A DNA stretch of 6,669 nucleotides, taken from assembly GCA_035290885.1 (NCBI GenBank), contig DATDTL010000008.1, positions 1 through 6,669 on the forward strand. The letters run 5' to 3'. The notes under the pieces were generated by a model. It searched no databases and was not told the DNA's origin. It was given only the letters and a program-made list of their open reading frames with translations. Origin of the DNA: JACQID01 sp035290885. GTDB taxonomy: Archaea > Aenigmatarchaeota > Aenigmatarchaeia > GW2011-AR5. Of this stretch, positions 1-4,075 are shown in pieces (positions within the stretch are counted from its first letter, which is position 1; each line of letters begins with the position of its first letter). Both the position numbers and the translations under genes were made by a program.

Positions 1-278
1 TCCTTCTCGACTTTGTTCTCTATGGGCATCCCGTGCGTGTCATAGCCGGGCTGGTCCCGGACATTGAAGCCGCTCATGCGAAAGTAGCGTATGTACGCGT
101 CCTTCAGAACCTTGTTCCACGCCGTGCCCATGTGTATGGCGCCCGTGGCGTAAGGCGGCCCGTCCAAGAAGTAGAACTTCTGGCCCTTGGCGCGCAGCGC
201 CTTTGCCTTGGCATAGCTGTCGTTCTTCGCCCAAAAATCCTGTACCTCTTGTTCTCGCTGGGGGTCCATGTTCGTCAC
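1..278 (-). CDS. ileS: Isoleucyl-tRNA synthetase, N-terminal part (cut by left edge)
   Basis: This is the 5' end of a class I aminoacyl-tRNA synthetase that charges tRNA-Ile with isoleucine in the cytoplasm. Reading from the ATG at 269, about 90 residues are visible. They include the stretch FLDGPPYATGAIHMGTAWNK, which carries the HIGH-type ATP-binding signature (here HMGT), followed by PGYDTHGMPIE. These are characteristic of IleRS rather than ValRS or LeuRS. A GTG three codons upstream, at 278, is in frame with the ATG, so the start is either 278 or 269. A TATA-like box at 294-305 would place transcription initiation at about the start codon, so the message is probably leaderless. The gene continues beyond base 1; the catalytic core, editing domain and anticodon-binding domain are not seen. 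The family call is firm; the exact start is not. Confidence 0.93.
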   Translation of the reverse strand, partial: MTNMDPQREQEVQDFWAKNDSYAKAKALRAKGQKFYFLDGPPYATGAIHMGTAWNKVLKDAYIRYFRMSGFNVRDQPGYDTHGMPIENKVEK

Positions 279-293
279 TTATAGCTTACATGG

Positions 294-305
294 AAAATTT
301 AAAAG
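294..305 (-). promoter_or_regulatory. TATA-like box for ileS
   Basis: On the minus strand this reads CTTTTAAATTTT. Its centre lies about 22-30 nt before the GTG (278) and ATG (269) start candidates. That is the usual archaeal TATA-to-start distance for a leaderless transcript. It sits in the short gap after the stop of the neighbouring minus-strand gene, and its T-rich tract could also end that transcript. Confidence 0.5.
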
Positions 306-321
306 ATGATTCCGCGAAGTT

Positions 322-953
322 CTAATTCATGCGCCAATCTTTCGGCAACGGCGGAGGATAATCATCATTGGGCACATAGTCAAGAAATCCTGCACCGAAA
401 GCAAGCAATCCATTTATTTTGAAGGGGTCTGGAACTATGTAAAATCGACCAACGCTGTGCAAAATTTCCAGATGCGGATTTCCGGATTTTCCGACTACTA
501 TATCCATATCACGATATGCATTATTCATTGCAGATAACATACGCTCAAATAGGGGCTTGCTCGGATACATATCACGCCGACCATCATTTCCCCAATACGG
601 ATACCCTTCATAGGGAGGAATGCCCGGAGAAGGCTCCTCGAAATAGACCGAAGGAATATAGTCCCCGTTTTCTCCATATACAGTGATTCTGCCTGCATGG
701 GCATCTACTATAGGATCATCCTGAACTCGCTCCTGTCGTCCCCCATTTTCTAGCAAAAATGTGCCGGATTTTTTAGGGTTTGTCCGGAATCGCCAAAGCT
801 GACCGTTATATTTAACCGCTATTCCTTGCGTAGTTTCATAAACGCCAAGCATGGCGTAAGACTTTCCGTCCGGAAGATGCACCTTAACTCTGTGTCGACT
901 GGGGCCGTCATCCCATCCCGTTCCTGTAGATAACTTTCCACTTTTTTATTCAT
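322..953 (-). CDS. Unrecognised ~210-aa protein with a 1-base frame break near its start
   Basis: I do not recognise this family. The uninterrupted frame from a GTG at 882 gives 186 residues, and the same frame stays open upstream to about 940 with protein-like content (STGTGWDDGPSRHRVKV). A good start lies just beyond: an ATG at 953 with the Shine-Dalgarno-like sequence GGAGAGGAG 8-9 nt upstream. That ATG is in another frame. It reads Met-Asn-Lys-Lys across an A6 run (about 940-945); one more A, or a -1 slip, would join it to the long frame as MNKKSGKLSTG. The protein has no obvious signal peptide or membrane segment. Its central part is rich in Gly, Pro, Tyr and acidic residues (PSPGIPPYEGYPYWGNDG), and its C-terminus is more hydrophobic (RFYIVPDPFKINGLLAFGAG) with a YPPPLPKDW tail. 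It could be an active single-copy gene with a sequencing indel, a fresh pseudogene, or a recoded gene. Confidence 0.6.
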
Positions 954-961
954 TTTACAGT

Positions 962-970
962 CTCTCCTCT
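962..970 (-). promoter_or_regulatory. Shine-Dalgarno site supporting a start at 953
   Basis: On the minus strand this reads GGAGAGGAG and ends about 8 nt before the ATG at 953. It supports 953 rather than the GTG at 882 as the real initiation site, and so bears directly on the frame break between the two. Most other starts in the window look leaderless, which makes this purine tract stand out. Confidence 0.6.
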
Positions 971-1011
971 CCGTGCTGTTTTTCAAGGGGATAGAGCATC
1001 AAGAGGGGTGT

Positions 1012-1024
1012 GATATTATATAGA
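1012..1024 (-). promoter_or_regulatory. TATA-like box for the 322-953 gene
   Basis: The minus strand carries an A/T-only core close to TATATAATAT here, roughly 60-70 nt before the ATG at 953. With initiation about 25 nt downstream, the transcript would have a leader of about 35-40 nt. That agrees with the presence of a Shine-Dalgarno site. Position is approximate to a few bases. Confidence 0.45.
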
Positions 1025-1157
1025 GGTCCCGAAAAGTTTTGCGGAGAGAAGGCATCGAAAGGCCTTAAATAATTCGGCCAATAATCGTTATAATCTGGGG
1101 TATGCTAAACGTGTTGTGATAAGATAGTTCAAACGCCATGGCATTAATCATGCAGAA

Positions 1158-1172
1158 AAAGATATAAAATAA
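1158..1172 (+). promoter_or_regulatory. TATA-like box for the aMBF1 gene
   Basis: The tract AAAGATATAAAATAA lies about 110-120 nt before the ATG at 1280. It resembles a purine-rich BRE followed by an archaeal TATA box. Initiation about 25 nt downstream would fall near 1190-1195, leaving a leader of about 85-90 nt that contains the inverted repeat at 1204-1219. No closer TATA-like sequence is evident. Confidence 0.4.
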
Positions 1173-1203
1173 TCGGCTGGAGAAAGGGATCGTTACGTTT
1201 TTG

Positions 1204-1219
1204 GTATAGCGTGCTATAC
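1204..1219 (+). repeat. Perfect 7-bp inverted repeat, possible operator or leader hairpin
   Basis: GTATAGC-GT-GCTATAC is a perfect inverted repeat with a 2-nt centre. It lies between the likely aMBF1 promoter and its start codon. As DNA it has the symmetry and length of a dimeric HTH-protein operator. As RNA, a 2-nt loop is too tight, so only a shortened hairpin would form. The function is unproven. Confidence 0.5.
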
Positions 1220-1279
1220 ATGCAGCGCGAAGCGTTGCCGATAACAAGAAAGTTACAGTATCCGGAGAAAGGCGGGAAA

Positions 1280-1699
1280 ATGCAGTGTGAAGTTTGCGGG
1301 CAGGCTGCAGTCACAAAGGCAGTAATAGAGGGAGTGCTGCTTGACGTATGCGCGAATTGCATCGGGCACGGAAGGGAAGTGAAGCAAACGGCGGCGAGAC
1401 AGGCGCTGATTGAGCCGGCGGAAAGCACGATAAATCCCGACTTCGCAAAAACGATAAAGCAGGCGCGCGAGAAAGCAGGCATCGAAAGGAAAGCCCTTGG
1501 CGAAAAGCTGGCTATCAAGGAAAGCATCCTTGCAAGGATAGAGAACGGCATGCGCCCTGACAACGCAACCGCGCGAAAGCTGGAAAAGGCTCTATGGATA
1601 AAATTGCTGGGATTCTCTGCCGATGCGGTCGTGCAAAAGCATGCTTCAACAGAAATGACCCTTGGGGATATTGCGATTATAAAGAAGAAACGAAAATAG
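1280..1699 (+). CDS. Archaeal multiprotein bridging factor 1 (zinc ribbon + HTH)
   Basis: This 139-aa protein has the two-part build of aMBF1, the archaeal relative of eukaryotic MBF1/EDF1, which is associated with transcription and ribosomes. Residues 3-27 form an N-terminal zinc ribbon with two CxxC pairs (C3/C6 and C24/C27). After a linker, residues 54-110 form a Cro/XRE-type helix-turn-helix (FAKTIKQAREKAG to RKLEKALWIKLL). The basic tail ends IKKKRK, typical of the family. I chose the ATG at 1280 because it puts the first CxxC at residues 3-6. A GTG at 1211 is in frame but would add 23 unsupported residues and would start inside the inverted repeat. GGAG occurs about 13 nt before the chosen start, and AGGCGGG is closer. 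The gene stands alone and is followed by a T5 tract. Confidence 0.9.
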   Translation: MQCEVCGQAAVTKAVIEGVLLDVCANCIGHGREVKQTAARQALIEPAESTINPDFAKTIKQAREKAGIERKALGEKLAIKESILARIENGMRPDNATARKLEKALWIKLLGFSADAVVQKHASTEMTLGDIAIIKKKRK

Positions 1700-1715
1700 C
1701 AATTGTGCGCCGCTC

Positions 1716-1720
1716 TTTTT
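1716..1720 (+). terminator. Oligo-T tract after the aMBF1 gene
   Basis: A T5 run lies 17 nt after the aMBF1 stop and before the tRNA gene. Archaeal RNA polymerase can terminate at short T tracts, so this is a plausible terminator, but I see no strong hairpin before it. The remaining bases up to 1876 show no convincing gene; another T5 run followed by A/T sequence (about 1816-1824) could be a second terminator or a distant TATA element for the tRNA. Confidence 0.3.
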
Positions 1721-1876
1721 GCTGCTTAGGAGACGAAAAAGCCTCTTGCAAAATGCCGCCCTTTGTTAAGAAAAGCGTGCGAATGCCTTGCCCGAAAAGA
1801 TAGGCTATAAGCTGCTTTTTAAATTCTGTTGCGTTAACATAAGCTTAGCCATTACGAGCCGCTGAAAGGCATACAA

Positions 1877-1903
1877 GCTGCGAAGCGGCGATGACTTGGT
1901 CAT
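1877..1903 (+). repeat. Two tandem 5-bp hairpins in the tRNA-His leader
   Basis: Two short hairpins lie side by side: GCTGC-GAA-GCGGC at 1877-1889 (one U-G pair) and ATGAC-TTG-GTCAT at 1891-1903 (perfect). The second ends on the base immediately before G-1 of tRNA-His. In the precursor RNA they would stack against the RNase P cleavage site. The pairing can be seen in the sequence; any role is inference. Confidence 0.4.
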
Positions 1904-1996
1904 GGCTGTGGTGGTGCAGTGGTAGCATTGGAGCCTGTGGAGCGCCTATGCGCGCACGGAAAGCTCCCGACCCGAGTTCGAATCTCGGCCACGGCC
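1904..1996 (+). tRNA. tRNA-His(GUG) with encoded G-1 and a 21-nt BHB intron
   Basis: All arms fold. The acceptor stem is GCUGUGG/CCACGGC, the D stem GUGC/GCAU, the anticodon stem GGAGC/GCUCC, and the T arm CCGAG-TTCGAAT-CTCGG with a 4-nt variable loop. The anticodon is GTG at 1937-1939. G1904 supplies G-1 opposite discriminator C1996, the identity pair for HisRS. The intron is 1941-1961, between positions 37 and 38. It forms a bulge-helix-bulge: central helix CUGU/ACGG, 3-nt bulges GGA and AAA on opposite strands, and an outer helix GCGC/GCGC closing a 6-nt loop. The archaeal splicing endonuclease would cut within both bulges to give loop CUGUGGA. CCA is not encoded. The histidyl-tRNA synthetase that would charge it lies at 5759 in the same window. 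Confidence 0.95.
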
Positions 1997-1997
1997 C

Positions 1998-2008
1998 TTT
2001 ATTTTTTG
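1998..2008 (+). terminator. T-rich terminator after tRNA-His
   Basis: The tract TTTATTTTTT begins one base after the discriminator-adjacent C and is a typical archaeal tRNA terminator. A weak stem (CGCT/AGCG around 2015-2028) followed by TTTTG lies just beyond and could act as a backup. Confidence 0.5.
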
Positions 2009-2034
2009 GTTTCGGCGCTAAAAACAGCGGCATT

Positions 2035-2228
2035 TTGTTTATTGAAGAAATAAAACACACGAAGACCATTCTTGAAAAAGAAAGCTACGTTGTTCTTCTG
2101 CAGGAATCCGGCGAGAACGGGAAACGATTTTCATTCTAAACGCCGTGTATGAGAATGCACCGTATTGCGAGGAAATCGTTGCCATGAATCCCGTGATATT
2201 GGAAGGGGTGTTAGAGAAACTATCTTAG
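2035..2228 (+). pseudogene. Broken small gene, possibly HTH-like, interrupted by a 1-base frame break
   Basis: One frame reads IEEIKHTKTILEKESYVVLL and continues to QESGENGKRF before a TAA at 2137. The -1 frame takes over with strongly protein-like sequence (ILNAVYENAPYCEEIVAMNP, then VILEGVLEKLS) and ends at TAG 2226-2228. One extra T in the TTTT run at 2128-2131 would join the halves into a continuous ~65-residue product. No ATG opens it; a TTG at 2035 is the only nearby start candidate, so the 5' end may be lost as well. The helix-rich second half could be part of a winged-helix DNA-binding protein, but I cannot assign a family. The stop overlaps that of the convergent minus-strand gene in the shared bases TTAG, which suggests both 3' ends are original. 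Confidence 0.45.
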
Positions 2229-2488
2229 ATCGCTGCCTTATCAAAATCTTCCAGCTCTTTGTTGAGATTTGCATTCTTTCCGCTTTTCATGTCGGCGAAC
2301 GACTTGGAAATGAGGAAGTCCGTCTTTATGAGAATCCTTGCGAGGGGGCTTTCCTCGTTCAGCTTGTACATTTTTGCTCTGCCCACTTCCCTTGTTTTTG
2401 TGACGATGCCGAGTTCCTCGATTTTGGGCCATATGGAATGTAGTGTCACCCATGCCATGTTGGAGCGCCTTGATATGTCGCTCAAGGC
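2225..2488 (-). pseudogene. Winged-helix transcription regulator, 5' end lost
   Basis: The minus strand encodes a clear winged-helix DNA-binding core. A recognition-helix region (LSDISRRSNMAWVTLHSIWP) is followed by the next helix and wing (KIEELGIVTKTREVGRAKMYKL). A helical C-terminal part then begins ESPLARILIKTDFLISKSF, and the protein ends in a lysine- and asparagine-rich tail. The first two helices and the promoter, roughly 25-30 codons, are missing. The in-frame sequence runs into TGA at about 2489-2491, exactly where the plus strand turns into transposase coding sequence. The only start-like codon left is a TTG at 2485, inside the HTH, so this is most likely a non-functional 3' remnant of a small repressor. 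An original length of about 110-115 aa is estimated from the family. Confidence 0.65.
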
Positions 2489-2747
2489 TCACATCACGGT
2501 AGGCACAAAGACCAACATCATAACAGGCGTGAAGATAACAGGGGCTCACAGCCATGACACAAATAAATTCCCCGAAATTGTGGAGCAAACAGCCGAGAAC
2601 TTCACGATAAACGAAGTGTCCGCAGACAAAGCCTATTCTTCGAGAGCTAACATGGAAGTGGTAACCGAGCTTGGCGGACATGCCTTTATCCCATTCAAGA
2701 GCAACACTTCGGGCAAGCAAAGAGGCTTTAAGACATTGGGCAAGATG
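2484..2747 (+). pseudogene. Internal fragment of a DDE transposase
   Basis: Residues encoded here (KAHITVGTKTNIITGVKIT, then HDTNKFPEIVEQTAENFTIN, EVSADKAYSSRANMEVV, GGHAFIPFKSNTSGKQRG) match the central catalytic region of IS4/IS5-type DDE transposases found in archaea. SADKAY at about 2619-2636 supplies a catalytic Asp. Both ends of the transposase are missing: the N-terminal portion before KAH and the part with the final catalytic Glu after about GKM. The open frame continues on both sides (2259-2855), but those flanks are antisense to other genes, so the long ORF is an accident of the junction. I see no terminal inverted repeats or target duplication. It is a non-autonomous relic. The exact IS subfamily is not determined. 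Confidence 0.75.
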
Positions 2748-2905
2748 GCTTTCAGCATTTCAGAGACCGAGTATTCAAAAGATTTACCTCTTATCATAGG
2801 TATTACTTTTGCATTAGAAATGACGTCAATAAAATATTCTAAGGATATATTATAAATTTTACAGTAGTCTTTAATTTCTTGGGCAATATGGTCGTCTGAT
2901 TTCAT
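2744..2905 (-). pseudogene. 5' fragment of an unidentified gene with an intact promoter
   Basis: Reading from an ATG at 2905, the minus strand gives MKSDDHIAQEIKDYCKIY, then NISLEYFIDVISNAKVIPMI and RGKSFEYSVSEMLKAI. After about 54 residues it enters the antisense of the transposase relic. The open frame physically continues to 2633, but that part (GIKACPPSS and so on) is antisense noise. An in-frame ATG at 2968 also exists, but the extension overlaps the TATA-like sequence. A TATA-like tract about 25 nt upstream of 2905 supports 2905 as a leaderless start. The motif VIPMIRGKSFEYSV faintly recalls the N-terminal region of some type II restriction endonucleases; this is a weak impression and not an assignment. 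The region is visibly AT-richer than its surroundings, suggesting acquisition. Confidence 0.5.
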
Positions 2906-2917
2906 AAGATAAATAGG

Positions 2918-2936
2918 ATAAAAATACTTAAAAATC
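2918..2936 (-). promoter_or_regulatory. TATA-like box for the truncated 2905 gene
   Basis: On the minus strand the tract GATTTTTAAGTATTTTTATC is centred about 22-28 nt before the ATG at 2905. That is the expected spacing for a leaderless archaeal message. An intact promoter in front of a truncated gene means that antisense RNA across the transposase relic could still be made. Confidence 0.4.
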
Positions 2937-3027
2937 AACCGTAAAATAACCAACCTATCAATAAACAAGTACTTGAAAATTAGGGGTTTTATCGACTTTT
3001 AAACACAGCCCCTTTGCCCACAAAACG

Positions 3028-3037
3028 CTTAAGTAGT
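3028..3037 (+). promoter_or_regulatory. TATA-like box for the AbrB-racemase-aaRS-like cluster
   Basis: GCTTAAGTAG lies about 30-38 nt before the ATG at 3067 and about 21-30 nt before an in-frame GTG at 3058. This fits a leaderless or very short-leader transcript beginning near 3058-3067. It is the only good promoter candidate before the three overlapped genes, so it probably drives the whole cluster. The 100 nt before it (2969-3027) are AT-rich and show no gene. Confidence 0.4.
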
Positions 3038-3066
3038 ATTTTTCTAAGGAATAAACGGTGCAAACG

Positions 3067-3371
3067 ATGGGTGAATATCTTCACAGGGGAGTGCCTTCAC
3101 AAAAGGCATATCAAGGGCAAGAATAGCCCAACCCAGATTCTTCTTTGCGAAGATTGATGACAGGGGTCGCATAACACTCTCAAAAGGTTTCATTTCTTAC
3201 GAAACAATAAGTTTTTTCGCCGACGTGAAGAAGCGCATCGTCTACATTCTTCGCAGCGGCCGCTATCCCGTGGATTCAAGGCGGCGCGTTTTTCTGCCTT
3301 CGGATATACGCCGGAGCTTGGGGCTTGCAGCAGGGATGCGCGTCAAAATCGTGGAGCGCGGGAACGCATGA
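3067..3371 (+). CDS. Double AbrB/SpoVT-like protein with a 1-base frame break near its start
   Basis: The frame ending at TGA 3369-3371 stays open from about 3075. It encodes two AbrB-like swapped-hairpin half-motifs in tandem: AKIDDRGRITLSKGF at about 3150-3194 and, 26 residues on, VDSRRRVFLPSDIRRSLGLA at 3272-3331, followed by AGMRVKIVERG. AbrB-type proteins are dimeric DNA-binding regulators or antitoxin-like proteins. The frame contains no start codon before GTG at about 3225. A convincing start, ATG at 3067 (MGEYLHRGVPSQK), lies in the +1 frame and stops at 3124-3126. A -1 shift, equivalent to one missing base, between about 3084 and 3110 (GGGG or AAAA run) would give an intact protein of about 100 residues. 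Its stop overlaps the racemase start (ATGA), so translation is probably coupled. It may act as the local regulator. Confidence 0.6.
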
Positions 3372-4075
3372 AACCCAACAGCGTTCTTTGGAAACCCATA
3401 GGTATATTGGGCGGCATGGGACCGGAGGCCACGGCGGAACTTTACAAGCGCATAGTAAATGTGTGCCAGTTCAAATACGGCGCCATAAAGGACTCAGATT
3501 TTCCAGAAATGTTCATATACAATCTGCCACTCCCTGACATTTTGGGAGATGCGGAGGACAGGGAGGCGATACGGGAGCTTATCAATGCATCTTTCCGGAA
3601 ACTCAAGGGCGCAGGCTCCGACTTTATCGCCGTGCCGTGCAATACGGTGTTTGATTACATAGGCCCGTCAAGCACAAAATTGCCGGTTCTGAACATTGTT
3701 GAAGAGGCTCTCCGTGAATGCAAGCGTCTGGGAGTGAAAACGGCAGGTCTTGTTTCTACGGGGAACACCGCAAGAAGAGGATTATATTCGGCTTTTTCAA
3801 GCGGGATAGAAATACGCCCGCTTTCCGGGCAGACGCAGGAAAGGGTGGATACCATAATTCTCAACGTGCTGGCAGGGCGCAAGGCAATAGAAGACAGGGA
3901 ATATCTGAAAGCGCTGTCAGTGCAGTTCGCGGACGAAGGATGCGATGCAGTCATTCTGGGATGCACGGAGCTTCCACTGCTCGTGTCGCAAGAAGACATG
4001 GAATTGCGCACGATAGACACACTTCAGGTGCTTGCAGAAATGTGCGTTTTGAAATCGAGAGGTGGCGTATCATGA
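3368..4075 (+). CDS. Aspartate/glutamate racemase family protein
   Basis: This 235-aa cytoplasmic enzyme belongs to the PLP-independent Asp/Glu racemase family, which interconverts L- and D-amino acids with a two-cysteine acid/base pair. Both cysteines are present: C91 in AVPCNT and C199 in ILGCTELPLL. The N-terminal GILGGMGPEAT (residues 12-22) is the family signature. Length and motif order match typical aspartate racemases, so the enzyme looks intact. The ATG at 3368 overlaps the preceding AbrB-like stop as ATGA, and its own TGA overlaps the next ATG in the same way (4072-4075). The three genes are therefore almost certainly one translationally coupled operon. The substrate cannot be read from the sequence; Asp is the commonest in the family, but Glu and broad-specificity members exist. 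In this context it may supply a D-amino acid to, or act on the product of, the adjacent synthetase-like protein. Confidence 0.88.
   Translation: MKPNSVLWKPIGILGGMGPEATAELYKRIVNVCQFKYGAIKDSDFPEMFIYNLPLPDILGDAEDREAIRELINASFRKLKGAGSDFIAVPCNTVFDYIGPSSTKLPVLNIVEEALRECKRLGVKTAGLVSTGNTARRGLYSAFSSGIEIRPLSGQTQERVDTIILNVLAGRKAIEDREYLKALSVQFADEGCDAVILGCTELPLLVSQEDMELRTIDTLQVLAEMCVLKSRGGVS

Noticed and set aside
1211..1699. aMBF1 starting at the GTG at 1211
   Set aside because: The extra 23 residues have no family support, and the GTG lies within the inverted repeat. The ATG at 1280 gives the normal N-terminal zinc ribbon.
1974..1996. tRNA-His 3' end as an integration site with a duplicated att copy
   Set aside because: No second copy of the T-arm/acceptor sequence is visible elsewhere in the window, and no integrase is present.
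2259..2855. A single 198-aa plus-strand protein
   Set aside because: Only residues 76-163 resemble a transposase. The start is antisense to the winged-helix gene and the end antisense to the 2905 gene, so the open frame spans a rearrangement by chance.
2633..2968. A single 111-aa minus-strand protein
   Set aside because: The part below about 2744 is the antisense of transposase codons, and the ATG at 2968 lies upstream of the likely TATA box. Only 2744-2905 looks like real coding sequence.
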